The notes under the pieces are model-generated. The model was not told the origin of the DNA. It did not search any database and worked only from the letters and a program-made list of their open reading frames with translations. The translations under genes were made by a program, and so were the position numbers. This document shows, in pieces, positions 18,039 to 26,573 of a DNA stretch of 64,000 nt; the first letter of the stretch is position 1; each line of letters begins with the position of its first letter. Source of the stretch: Actinomycetes bacterium (GTDB lineage: Bacteria; Actinomycetota; Actinomycetes; Mycobacteriales; Mycobacteriaceae); assembly GCA_023461275.1 (NCBI GenBank), contig JAEYMI010000076.1:81904-145903 (forward strand), read 5' to 3'.

Positions 18039-20000
18039 GTGACCCGACGGGTGTCGGCAGGTACGTCGCGTCGACGGGCGACGTGGCCGAGCAGGCGTCG
18101 GATGGCCGCGATCCTGCCGATGTGCGTGGCGTTGGTCGTCGTCCTGGCCGGCTGCATGTCCGATCCGCCGCCCCCGGTCCGGGAGACCGCCCCGCCGGCG
18201 ACTCCCACCGAGTACCCGACCGAGAAGACCCTGCGGATCGCGACCGATTCCATCGGCGGCGGATTCAACCCGCACATCGCGTCCGATCAGAGTCTGGTCA
18301 CCACCGCGATCGCCGCGATGACGTTGCCGAGCGCGTTCACGCCTGTGCAGACCCCCACCGGCGTCGAATGGCAGCGTGAGGACGCGTTCGTCACCTCCGC
18401 GGAGGTGACGTCGCAGAGCCCGTTCACCGTCACCTACAAGATCCACAACGACGCCCAGTGGTCCGACGGCCTGCCGGTGACCGGCGACGACTTCAGCTAC
18501 CTGTGGCAGCAGATGTCCCGACAGCCCAATGTGGTTGCGCCGGCCGGGTATCGGCTCATCGACGCGGTGGCGTCGAAAGCAGGCGGCAAGGAAGTCGAGG
18601 TTCGCTTCGCGCAGCCGTACCCGGCGTGGCGTGAGCTGTTCACCGGTCTGCTGCCCAGCCACGTGCTGCGCGGTGCTCCGGCCGGATTCCAGACCGGGAT
18701 GGACAGCGGCAAGCCGGTATCGGCCGGCCCGTTCTCGGTGGTGTCCATCGACCCGACCCGCGACGAGGTCCGCCTCGTGCGCAATGACCGCTACTGGAAG
18801 AAGCCGCCGAGCATCGATCAGGTGGTCCTGCGTCGTGCCGGCACGGCGTCGCAGATGGTCGAGTCGGTGCGCACCGGCGATTCGGCGTTGGCCAATGTCA
18901 GCACCGGGCCGGCGACCACCGCCGAACTCACATCGATCCCCGGCCTGCAGAGTCAGCGGAGTCTCACCGCTCGCTCGCTGGGCGTCAACGTCAACGCCCG
19001 GACCGAGGTGATGCGGTCACCGCAGCTCCGACAGGCCGTCCTCGGCATGATCGACGCCCGGCTGGTCACCTTCTCCGGTGCCGGCGACGACGTCGTCGAA
19101 CCATTTGCCAACACCGTGTTCGCCCCGTCGGATCCGGGTTACTTCCCAGTCGATCGGCAGCGACCGGGGCCGGCCGATGTCGCGGCGCTGATGGACACCG
19201 CCGGCTATCGCCGCGGCGAGGCCACCGCGAGCAGCACTCCGTCGGAGTCCGCCGGCCCGGACTCACCCGGCAGTTCGACGCCGTCTGCGGTGCCGTCTGC
19301 CGGACAGAGCGGGAGCCCCTCATCGGCGGCGACCACGACGACGCCGACTCCGGAACCGACGACCGTCGACGGCACCGAGGTGAAGCCACTGCCCGCCGGG
19401 GTCGCGCCGTACCAGAAAGACGGCAAAGACCTGGTGGTGCGCGTCGGCGCGGTCAGCGGCGATCCCCGTGCGTCTGCCGCCGCGGCCAACGTTGCCGACC
19501 AACTACGCGGTCAGGGAGTGCGCGCGGTGGTGGTGACGCTGCCGAACAACGAGTTGTACGGCAGCGCGTTGACCAGTTCGCGGGTCGATCTGATCGTCGG
19601 GTGGACCGGACTCGGTGTGCCGCCGGCGGCGTCGCTGGCCTCTCAGGTGGACTGCGACCAGCCCAAGCCCGGGACCGCGCCGTCGGTGGCGACACCCCCG
19701 ACGCCGACCAGCACCGCGCCCGGGCAGACCCAGGCGACCACCGATGACAGCTACATCAGCAACATCTCCGGCATCTGCGATCAGCAGTTGATCACCCTGG
19801 CCCGGCAGGCACTTTCCGAGCCGGACCCGATTCCGACCCTGACCTCCGCCGAGCCGCTGCTCGCCGAGCAGGCGGTGTACATGCCGCTCTACCAGGACAG
19901 TGCGCTCGTCGGACTGACCGACGGGGTCCGCAACGTGGGACTGTCCGGGCCTATCCAGGTCGGCATCTATGGCAACTCGGTCGCTTGGGAACTGCCATGA
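18039..20000 (+). CDS. lpqW: LpqW-like lipoprotein, ABC substrate-binding fold
   Basis: About 653 residues from GTG 18039, which follows GGGAGGACAG; GTG 18000 is also in frame. An Arg-rich N terminus, a hydrophobic segment and the lipobox LAGC mark a lipoprotein. The body is an oligopeptide-binding-protein fold (SBP_bac_5) opening with LRIATDSIGGGFNPHIASDQ. A Ser/Pro/Thr-rich insertion occupies roughly residues 400-455. In mycobacteria LpqW sits beside typA and controls the branch between PIM and lipomannan/LAM synthesis rather than transport. Synteny with typA and mshB supports this assignment. Its stop overlaps the mshB start (ATGA). Confidence 0.82.
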   Translation: MTRRVSAGTSRRRATWPSRRRMAAILPMCVALVVVLAGCMSDPPPPVRETAPPATPTEYPTEKTLRIATDSIGGGFNPHIASDQSLVTTAIAAMTLPSAFTPVQTPTGVEWQREDAFVTSAEVTSQSPFTVTYKIHNDAQWSDGLPVTGDDFSYLWQQMSRQPNVVAPAGYRLIDAVASKAGGKEVEVRFAQPYPAWRELFTGLLPSHVLRGAPAGFQTGMDSGKPVSAGPFSVVSIDPTRDEVRLVRNDRYWKKPPSIDQVVLRRAGTASQMVESVRTGDSALANVSTGPATTAELTSIPGLQSQRSLTARSLGVNVNARTEVMRSPQLRQAVLGMIDARLVTFSGAGDDVVEPFANTVFAPSDPGYFPVDRQRPGPADVAALMDTAGYRRGEATASSTPSESAGPDSPGSSTPSAVPSAGQSGSPSSAATTTTPTPEPTTVDGTEVKPLPAGVAPYQKDGKDLVVRVGAVSGDPRASAAAANVADQLRGQGVRAVVVTLPNNELYGSALTSSRVDLIVGWTGLGVPPAASLASQVDCDQPKPGTAPSVATPPTPTSTAPGQTQATTDDSYISNISGICDQQLITLARQALSEPDPIPTLTSAEPLLAEQAVYMPLYQDSALVGLTDGVRNVGLSGPIQVGIYGNSVAWELP

Positions 20001-20884
20001 GTTCTCCCTCGGCCGGGCGACGCATGCTGCTGCTGCACGCCCATCCCGACGACGAGTCGATCATGACCGGCGGCACCATCGCGCGCTACCTCGACGAGGG
20101 CGTCGACGTCCGGGTGCTGACCTTCACCCTCGGTGAGGAGGGTGAGGTGATCGGCGACGAGTGGGCACAGCTCGTAGCCGATGCCGCCGACCAGCTCGGG
20201 GGATACCGCATCCTCGAACTGTCGCGTGCGCTGTCGGCGTTGGGCTCTGACCGCTTCCCTGGACCGGTGCCGCGCTTCCTCGGCGGTGCCGGGCACTGGC
20301 GTGATTCGGGGATGGCCGGCACACCGTCGGCGCAGAATCCGCGGGCCCTGGCACAGGCGGATGCCGATGACGTCGTCGACACCCTCGTCGCCGAGATCGT
20401 CGCGTTCGAGCCACAGGTGATCGTCGGCTACGACGCCGCCGGCACCTACGGGCACCCCGACCACATCACCGTGCACGACGCCGCCGCTGCTGCCGTACCA
20501 CTCGCGGCCGAGCGACTGGGCAAGCCGATCAAGCACTATGTGTCGATCACCGAACGCAGCGCGCTCGACAGCGGACTCGCCGCGGCGGTCGATCGGGTAC
20601 CCGCCGGCTGGCGCATGCCCGAACCGGGAGAGCTGCCCAGCTATCCCGACGAGCAGATCACCACCGAGATCGACGTGACCGGCGTCTATGGTCGCAAGGC
20701 TGCCGCGCTGGCGGCCCATGCGACACAGGTGACCGTCGCGCCGTCGGGCACCGAATACGCGCTGTCGAACAACATCGTGCAGCCGATCTTCGGGTACGAA
20801 CACTTCATCCGCGTCGACCCCGACGCCCCCGCCGAGGCGAGCGCCGACCGGGAGACCGACCTGTTCGCCGGTGTGCCGTGCTGA
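19997..20884 (+). CDS. mshB: MshB, GlcNAc-Ins deacetylase of mycothiol synthesis
   Basis: 295 residues. The zinc-binding motifs of the PIG-L/LmbE family are present: AHPDDES near the N terminus and GHPDH around residue 153. The length and context match MshB, which removes the acetyl group from N-acetylglucosaminyl-inositol in the second stage of mycothiol synthesis. It starts four bases inside the lpqW stop and its own end overlaps the next gene, so lpqW, mshB and the membrane protein are translated together. Mycothiol replaces glutathione in actinobacteria, which matters for reading the end of this window. Confidence 0.92.
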   Translation: MSSPSAGRRMLLLHAHPDDESIMTGGTIARYLDEGVDVRVLTFTLGEEGEVIGDEWAQLVADAADQLGGYRILELSRALSALGSDRFPGPVPRFLGGAGHWRDSGMAGTPSAQNPRALAQADADDVVDTLVAEIVAFEPQVIVGYDAAGTYGHPDHITVHDAAAAAVPLAAERLGKPIKHYVSITERSALDSGLAAAVDRVPAGWRMPEPGELPSYPDEQITTEIDVTGVYGRKAAALAAHATQVTVAPSGTEYALSNNIVQPIFGYEHFIRVDPDAPAEASADRETDLFAGVPC

Positions 20885-21249
20885 GCTGGCCCGACCGGGC
20901 GTTGCTCGCATTGTTGATCGTCGACGGGTTTGTCGTCGGAGTGCTCTCGGTTGCCTTTGCCTACCTCCGCTTCGGTGGTGTCGCATTGCCGGTCGCGGCG
21001 CTGGCCGCCGGCCTGCTGAACGCGGTTCTGCTGTGGCTGGCCGCCGGCTATACCGACGGACCGCTGCGATGGGGTCCGATGATCGCGTGGCTGGTGGCGC
21101 TGGTCGGTGGCTCGCTGCCCGGCCCCGGCGGCGACGTGCTCCTGCTGCCCGACGGGGGTCTGCTCCTGCCGACTGTGCTGCTGATCGTTCTCGGCGCCGG
21201 CATCCCAGCGGCGTTGTCGTGGTCGGGTCGGTTGTCGCCGCCGCGGTGA
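20878..21249 (+). CDS. Small four-helix membrane protein downstream of mshB
   Basis: 123 residues from GTG 20878, overlapping the mshB stop. Four hydrophobic segments are visible with short loops, and there is no signal peptide or catalytic motif. A membrane protein in the same position (Rv1171) follows mshB in M. tuberculosis, so this is the conserved neighbour. Function unknown. Confidence 0.75.
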   Translation: MLSWPDRALLALLIVDGFVVGVLSVAFAYLRFGGVALPVAALAAGLLNAVLLWLAAGYTDGPLRWGPMIAWLVALVGGSLPGPGGDVLLLPDGGLLLPTVLLIVLGAGIPAALSWSGRLSPPR

Positions 21250-21269
21250 CGGCGGCGCAGCAGCGACGA

Positions 21270-21314
21270 CCCCAATCGCGACGGCCCCAATCGCGACGGC
21301 CCCAACCGTGACGG
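21270..21314 (+). repeat. Three tandem copies of a 15-bp unit
   Basis: CCCCAATCGCGACGG occurs at 21270-21284 and 21285-21299, and a variant CCCCAACCGTGACGG at 21300-21314. It fills the gap between the membrane protein gene and the CofH-like gene. A minisatellite-type slippage array is the simplest reading; a regulatory role is possible because it lies 34 bases before a start codon. Confidence 0.85.
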
Positions 21315-21347
21315 CGCCGCCGGTCGCCATCGGGATACAGTGAACGG

Positions 21348-22469
21348 ATGGTCCTGCGACACTGGGCGCGCGACGTGGTGGCCCCCGAGGACGCGGTTCG
21401 TGCGGCACTGGGAGAGGTCACCCGCGAGCGGGCGTCGGTGAGCGACTCGGGGTGGGAATCACTGCTCGGCGCCGACGGCACAGCACTCGATGAACTCTGC
21501 GCGCTCGCCGATTCCGCTCGGCAGACGGCTACCGGTGACGTGCTCAGCTTCGTGGTCAACCGCAATCTCGACACGGGCGTCATCACCCGCCTTCTCCCGA
21601 ACGGTCCGAGCCTTGAGGACCTGGTCGCCGAGGCCGCCGATCTCGGTGCCACTGAGCTCTGCCTGCAGGGACCCGTTCCCGACGACGCGCCGGCCGATGA
21701 ATACCTCACGCTGATCTCCCGGATCCATGCGGCCGCACCGGAGATCCACCTGCACGCGTTCCGGCCGCCGGAGGTCCGTGATGCTGCGGCCCGAATGGGT
21801 GTCACGATCGAAGAATTCCTGCGTGCGGCAAGGGATGCGGGTCTCGGGTCGATTCCGGGGACCGGCGCACAGATCCTCGACGACGAGGTGCGCGCCGCAC
21901 TGTCGGCGGGCAACGCGCCGCCGGTCGCGGAGTGGATCGAGACCGTCGAGACCGCGCACCGGGTGGGGCTCACATCCACCGCGACCGTCGTCTACGGACA
22001 CCTCGAAACGCCCGCTCACCTCGTCGCGCACCTGCGAACACTGTGCGATATCCAGTCGCGCACTTCGGGTTTCACCGAACTGATCGTGATGCCGATGATT
22101 CCGTCGATGGCGGGGCCGCACCTAGGGTCGGTGGCCACCGGCACCGTATCGGCACGCGAAACCCGTGCGGTCCATGCCGTCGCACGGCTGATGACGGTTG
22201 GAGCGTTCGACCATGTCCAGGTGGCCTGGACCAAACTCGACGCCGACCTCGTCGACGCGGTGCTGCATGGCGGCATCGACGACATCGGCGGGCTGCTGCT
22301 CGATGGCGCGCTGATGCCGACGGCCGGGCAGGAGGCCGGCCGGGTGCTGGCGATCGATGACCTCGTCGACATCGCTGAGCGATCCAATCGCGTTCTGCGG
22401 CAACGGACCACTCGCTATCAGACACCGGCGTCGGATCGGCTCCTCGCGATACCGCAGGTGCGTCGATGA
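21348..22469 (+). CDS. CofH-like protein lacking the radical-SAM cysteine motif
   Basis: 373 residues that follow the CofH half of FO synthase almost end to end: VLSFVVNRN, GATELCLQG, HLHAFRPPEV, AGLGSIPGTGAQILDDEVR, TVVYGH, IQSRTSGFTEL and a closing LRQRTTRY. In CofH the NRN motif is followed within about ten residues by CX3CX2C, which holds the 4Fe-4S cluster. Here the text goes from NRNLDTGVI directly to TRLLPNGPSLEDLV, about 18 residues shorter; only three scattered Cys exist (for example 51 and 105). The normal radical chemistry is therefore not expected. Other usually fixed positions also differ (RPPEV for SPMEI, GTGAQ for GTAAE). Its stop overlaps the flavoprotein ATG. Confidence 0.85.
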   Translation: MVLRHWARDVVAPEDAVRAALGEVTRERASVSDSGWESLLGADGTALDELCALADSARQTATGDVLSFVVNRNLDTGVITRLLPNGPSLEDLVAEAADLGATELCLQGPVPDDAPADEYLTLISRIHAAAPEIHLHAFRPPEVRDAAARMGVTIEEFLRAARDAGLGSIPGTGAQILDDEVRAALSAGNAPPVAEWIETVETAHRVGLTSTATVVYGHLETPAHLVAHLRTLCDIQSRTSGFTELIVMPMIPSMAGPHLGSVATGTVSARETRAVHAVARLMTVGAFDHVQVAWTKLDADLVDAVLHGGIDDIGGLLLDGALMPTAGQEAGRVLAIDDLVDIAERSNRVLRQRTTRYQTPASDRLLAIPQVRR

Positions 22470-23971
22470 GCGTTGATCTCACCACGCCGGCCATCCGTGA
22501 GGTCGACGTGGCGATCATCGGTGCCGGTTTCGCCGGAATCGGCATGGCGACACAATTGGCACGACGAGGCCGCGACAGCTTCGTCATCCTCGAACGCGCC
22601 GACGCCGTCGGCGGCACCTGGCGCGCCAACACCTATCCCGGTATCGCCTGCGACATTCCGGCGCACCTCTACTCGTATTCCTTTCGCCCGCCCGAGGATT
22701 GGCCGTCGGTCTATCCCGCCGGGGATCAGATCAGACGCTATCTGGAACGCACCGTCGCCGACGAAGAACTCGATCCGCATCTGCTTCTGGGCTGCGAGTT
22801 GCGTCGTGCTCGATGGGCCGAGGCCGATGCTCGTTGGGAACTCGACACCGCTGCCGGGCCGATGCGTGCGCGGGTCCTGGTGATGGCGGTCGGGCGATTG
22901 TCCGAGCCGCACATCCCCGACATCGAAGGTCTCGACACCTTCACCGGCCAGACCATGCACACCGCGGCATGGCGCGACGACGTCGACCTCGACGGCGCGC
23001 GAATCGGCGTCGTCGGCACCGGAGCCTCTGCGGTGCAAGTGATTCCGCACCTCGCCGAGCAGGCCGAGGAATTGGTGGTCTTCTGTCGGACACCACCGTA
23101 TGTGGTGCCACGCGAGGACCGCCGGTACACCACCGCCGAGCGCGCGGCCATGCGTGACGCCGACACCGCCCAATCGGTTCGCGAGACGATGCTCGCCGAC
23201 GCCGACCGTGCCTTTCGCCAGCGGCTCGGGCTGCGCCCCGACATCGACGAGATCCGCGACCGCGCACTGGGTCACCTACACCGTCAGGTCAGTGACCCGC
23301 ACCGTCGTGAGCTGTTGACTCCCGACTATGAGATCGGCTGCAAGCGAATACTTCTCAGCGACGACTTCTATCCAGCGCTTGAATCGCCGACGGTGGTCTT
23401 CGAGCCCAGCGCGCTGGAATCGGTGACCGAATGCAAAGCGCAGGCGGCCAGCGGGCACGGCTACGAACTCGATGTGCTGGTGCTGGCCACCGGTTTCGAG
23501 GCGGCACGACCACCGGCGGCGTCGTTGGTGGAGGGCCGTCGCGGTGAGCTCCTGTCAGAGCACTGGAGCAACGGCATGGTGTCCTACGCGTCGAGCACGG
23601 TGCACGGGTTCCCGAACATGTTCGTCCTCGACGGCCCCAACGCTGCTCTCGGTCATAACTCGGCGATCTACATGATCGAGACGCAGCTCGACTACGTTCT
23701 GGGTGCACTCGATGTTCTTGCCGGGCAGGATATTCAGTGGATGGAGGTCACCGCCGACGCCGAGGCGCGCTACACGCGCGACATCGATGAACGCGCCGCG
23801 GACACGGTGTGGATGACCGGCTGCAACAGCTGGTACGTCGACCCCGACAGCGGCCGGCTGACCCTGCTCTGGCCGGGCACCGCGGTGTCGTTCCGAGAAC
23901 GCAACGGCACCTTCGACCCCGAACCCTATGTGCTCGGCCCTACCGACACGGAAGGCAATCACGATGAGTGA
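22466..23971 (+). CDS. Baeyer-Villiger-type flavin-containing monooxygenase
   Basis: 501 residues. The FAD Rossmann motif IIGAGFAGIG is at residues 17-26, a GGTWRANTYPG segment follows, the BVMO fingerprint FTGQTMHTAAW (FXGXXXHXXXW) is at 159-169, and a second NADPH-binding motif VVGTGASAV lies near 180. Enzymes of this class insert oxygen next to ketones or oxidise heteroatoms with NADPH and O2. The gene is embedded between a CofH-like gene and cofG with overlaps of 4 and 8 bases, so its substrate may be linked to deazaflavin chemistry or simply ride along. No such gene lies at the fbiC locus of M. tuberculosis. Confidence 0.88.
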   Translation: MSVDLTTPAIREVDVAIIGAGFAGIGMATQLARRGRDSFVILERADAVGGTWRANTYPGIACDIPAHLYSYSFRPPEDWPSVYPAGDQIRRYLERTVADEELDPHLLLGCELRRARWAEADARWELDTAAGPMRARVLVMAVGRLSEPHIPDIEGLDTFTGQTMHTAAWRDDVDLDGARIGVVGTGASAVQVIPHLAEQAEELVVFCRTPPYVVPREDRRYTTAERAAMRDADTAQSVRETMLADADRAFRQRLGLRPDIDEIRDRALGHLHRQVSDPHRRELLTPDYEIGCKRILLSDDFYPALESPTVVFEPSALESVTECKAQAASGHGYELDVLVLATGFEAARPPAASLVEGRRGELLSEHWSNGMVSYASSTVHGFPNMFVLDGPNAALGHNSAIYMIETQLDYVLGALDVLAGQDIQWMEVTADAEARYTRDIDERAADTVWMTGCNSWYVDPDSGRLTLLWPGTAVSFRERNGTFDPEPYVLGPTDTEGNHDE

Positions 23972-25202
23972 TAACGATATTCGTGACGCGCTGGCAATCG
24001 CCCGAAGCGGCCGCCCGATCGACCTGGCGGCCGCGACCTCACTTCTGCGTTGCGCCGGTGACGATCTTGTCGAACTGCAGTCCATCGCAGCAGCCCTGCG
24101 GGACGAGGGGCTCGCCGCAGCGGGGCGCGATCGGCAGATCACCTACTCCCGCAAGGTGTTCATCCCGTTGACGCGGCTCTGCCGGGACCGCTGCCACTAC
24201 TGCACGTTCGTCACCGTCCCCGGCAAGCTCACCCGAGCCGGTGAGGGCATGTACCTCGAACTCGACCAGGTCGTCGACCTGGCACGTCGCGGTGCCGAGT
24301 TGGGTTGCAAGGAAGCGCTGTTCACCCTCGGAGACCGGCCGGAGGACCGCTGGCCGCAGGCCGCCCAGTGGCTCGCCGAGCGCGGCTACTCCTCGACATT
24401 GGACTACGTCGGCGCCGCCGCAGCCGCTGTGCTCGAGCAGACCGGTCTGCTGCCACACCTGAATCCGGGGGTGATGAGCGCAGCGGAGATGCGGCGGCTG
24501 CGCCCGGTGGCACCCTCGATGGGAATGATGCTGGAGACAACGTCACGGCGGCTGTTCACCGAGAAGGGGCAACCCCACTTCGGCAGCCCGGACAAGGACC
24601 CGCTGGTCCGTCTTCAGGTGCTGCGCGACGCCGGTGACGAGAGAATCCCGTTCACCACCGGCATTCTCGTAGGCATCGGGGAAAGCCTCACCGAGCGTGC
24701 GGAATCGCTGCTGGCGATCGCCGAGATCGCCCACGCCGGCGGGCACATCCAAGAGGTGATCGTCCAGAACTTCCGCGCCAAACCCGACACCGCGATGCGT
24801 GGCACTCCCGACGCGGAGATGACCGAGTTCCTAGCGACCGTTGCCACCGCGCGGGTCGTACTCGGTCCGCACATGCGGGTGCAGGCGCCGCCGAATCTGG
24901 TGTCACACGAGGAGTGCGCGGCGCTGGTGGCCTCCGGCGTCGACGATTGGGGTGGCGTGTCGCCGCTGACACCCGATCATGTGAATCCCGAACGGCCGTG
25001 GCCGAATCTGGACCTGCTGGCCGAGATCACCGCGGCCACCGGATACACGCTGACCGAACGGATCACCGCGCAACCGGCGTATGTCCTCGACGGGGACCGG
25101 TGGATCGATCCGGCCCTCTCAGATCACGTGGCCGCACTGTCGGATCCGGCGACCGGGCTGGCGCTCAATGCCCTGTCTCGGTGCGGTAGCCGCTCGGCGT
25201 GA
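23964..25202 (+). CDS. cofG: CofG, FO synthase subunit 1 (radical SAM)
   Basis: 412 residues. Intact radical-SAM motif CRDRCHYC with Cys 73, 77 and 80. Long stretches match the N-terminal (CofG) half of mycobacterial FbiC, such as SYVGA-type regions, LLPHLNPGVMS, PSMGMMLETTSRRLF, HIQEVIVQNFRAK and DDWGGVSPLTPDHVNPERPWP. CofG cyclises the CofH product to the deazaflavin FO, precursor of F420. In relatives CofG and CofH are one polypeptide; here the frame ends (ALSDPATGLALNAL...) where the FbiC linker would begin. ATG 23964 overlaps the monooxygenase stop. The 3' end overlaps a convergent AraC gene by 38 bases. Confidence 0.92.
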   Translation: MSDNDIRDALAIARSGRPIDLAAATSLLRCAGDDLVELQSIAAALRDEGLAAAGRDRQITYSRKVFIPLTRLCRDRCHYCTFVTVPGKLTRAGEGMYLELDQVVDLARRGAELGCKEALFTLGDRPEDRWPQAAQWLAERGYSSTLDYVGAAAAAVLEQTGLLPHLNPGVMSAAEMRRLRPVAPSMGMMLETTSRRLFTEKGQPHFGSPDKDPLVRLQVLRDAGDERIPFTTGILVGIGESLTERAESLLAIAEIAHAGGHIQEVIVQNFRAKPDTAMRGTPDAEMTEFLATVATARVVLGPHMRVQAPPNLVSHEECAALVASGVDDWGGVSPLTPDHVNPERPWPNLDLLAEITAATGYTLTERITAQPAYVLDGDRWIDPALSDHVAALSDPATGLALNALSRCGSRSA

Positions 25203-26010
25203 ACCCGACGATGTCGCGGAACTCGGTGGCCAGATGTGCGTGGTCGGTGTACCCGAGCGCGGCGGCGACGTCAGCGATGGTGACCGACGGATCGGTGCGG
25301 AGCGTTTCGGCGGCCTCCTGGAGTCGGCGGCGCCGGATCATGATGTTCGGGGTCAACCCGACGTAGCGTCGTGTCAGTCGTTGAATTGTCCTGGGGGACA
25401 GGTTCATTCGTTCGGCGATGTCATTGACTCCGATGATCTCGGAGTCGGTTTCGATCATGTCGGCCATGGCGTTGGCACGTCGACCGTCCTCGGTGAGGGT
25501 GATATCGCGCTGCGCGAGCCAGTCGGTGAATACCGCTGCCGCACGTTCGGTCCGCGATTCCTCGTCGGACCCGGCCATCGCCGCAGATACACCGAGCGCC
25601 AGTTCAGGTGCCTCGAACGGCAGATAGGCATCTCGGATGGCGCCGAGGTCATGCGGTATCAATGGTGCCGCCGCAGGTCTCAGAAGCGCACCGACCGCCC
25701 ACCCGCTGCCGGTCAGGTCACGATGGGACTGCCGGGTGGTCGGCCCGGCGATTCCCACCCCGGCACCGTAGCTTTCCGCGTCGCCGGCTTCGACGACGAG
25801 ATTGCTTGCCGGATAGGGCAACAGGGTCTGACGGGATATCCGGCCCGGCGCCAGGTGCCACTGCGGGATCCAGAACCATCGCACCATCCACGCGATGTCG
25901 TCGGCGGGTGGCAATCGATGCATCGTCGGAAGTCGCGCGGGGAATAGGATTCCGCGCGTCGAATCGACGCCGGGTGTGAGCCCGTCATCGTGAACGTCGC
26001 GCTGATCCAT
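25165..26010 (-). CDS. AraC family transcriptional regulator
   Basis: 281 residues. The C-terminal HTH pair is clear: INDIAERMNLSPRTIQRL and then TIADVAAALGYTDHAHLATEFRDIVGFTPSGYR. The N-terminal part resembles the sensor region of AraC proteins with a DUF6597-like fold (WFWIPQW, PYPASNLVVE). It is divergent from a VOC-protein gene 53 bases away and may regulate it. Its 3' end overlaps the tail of cofG on the other strand. Confidence 0.85.
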   Translation of the reverse strand: MDQRDVHDDGLTPGVDSTRGILFPARLPTMHRLPPADDIAWMVRWFWIPQWHLAPGRISRQTLLPYPASNLVVEAGDAESYGAGVGIAGPTTRQSHRDLTGSGWAVGALLRPAAAPLIPHDLGAIRDAYLPFEAPELALGVSAAMAGSDEESRTERAAAVFTDWLAQRDITLTEDGRRANAMADMIETDSEIIGVNDIAERMNLSPRTIQRLTRRYVGLTPNIMIRRRRLQEAAETLRTDPSVTIADVAAALGYTDHAHLATEFRDIVGFTPSGYRTETGH

Positions 26011-26063
26011 GGTGTCGCCAATCTACAAGCCGCACCGTCCGTGCCGCACGTAACGTCGAGACC

Positions 26064-26573
26064 ATGACACCGACTGCTGCACACGGCAAGTACACGACCA
26101 ATGGAATCCCCAACGGCTGCACCACGATCACGCCGTTCATCGCGGTTCCGCGGGCTGCCGCCGCCATCGAGTTCTACCGTGATGTCTTCGGCGCGCGGGT
26201 CATCGACGTGACCGAGATGGGAGGCATGGTGGTGCATGCGGTCCTCGACGTCGGCAACGGGCAACTCCAACTCGGCGAACCCAATCCCGAGTACGGACTC
26301 CTCGCGCCGCCCGACGGTGACGCAACGAACTTCTCGCTGGGTTTCTACTGTGCCGATGTCGATGCCGTGGTGGCGCGCGCCGCGGCGGCCGGCGCAATCA
26401 TCCGCGAACCGTTGACCACGTTCGTCTCCGGTGATCGATTCGCCAGTATCCGAGACCCGTTCGGTGTGCGGTGGTCGGTGATGACGCGGGTCGAGGACAT
26501 CTCCGAAACCGAAAGCGCCCAACGGGTTGCGGCGTGGGCCGCAGAACAGGCCGCGCAGTCAGCGGTCGAGTGA
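26064..26573 (+). CDS. VOC (glyoxalase/bleomycin-resistance) family protein
   Basis: 169 residues. It has the PhnB/VOC layout: ITPFIAVPRAAAAIEFYRDVFGA, a metal-ligand candidate in LQLGEPN, and a closing SIRDPFGVRWSVMT. VOC proteins bind divalent metals and catalyse isomerisations, dioxygenations or antibiotic sequestration; the substrate is unknown here. It is divergent from the AraC gene, suggesting shared control, and converges on the rhodanese gene with a 15-base overlap. Confidence 0.8.
   Translation: MTPTAAHGKYTTNGIPNGCTTITPFIAVPRAAAAIEFYRDVFGARVIDVTEMGGMVVHAVLDVGNGQLQLGEPNPEYGLLAPPDGDATNFSLGFYCADVDAVVARAAAAGAIIREPLTTFVSGDRFASIRDPFGVRWSVMTRVEDISETESAQRVAAWAAEQAAQSAVE

Noticed and set aside
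20686..21408. Minus-strand frame with GAVAI repeats
   Set aside because: It is antisense to mshB and the membrane protein; the repeats come from the 15-bp tandem array.
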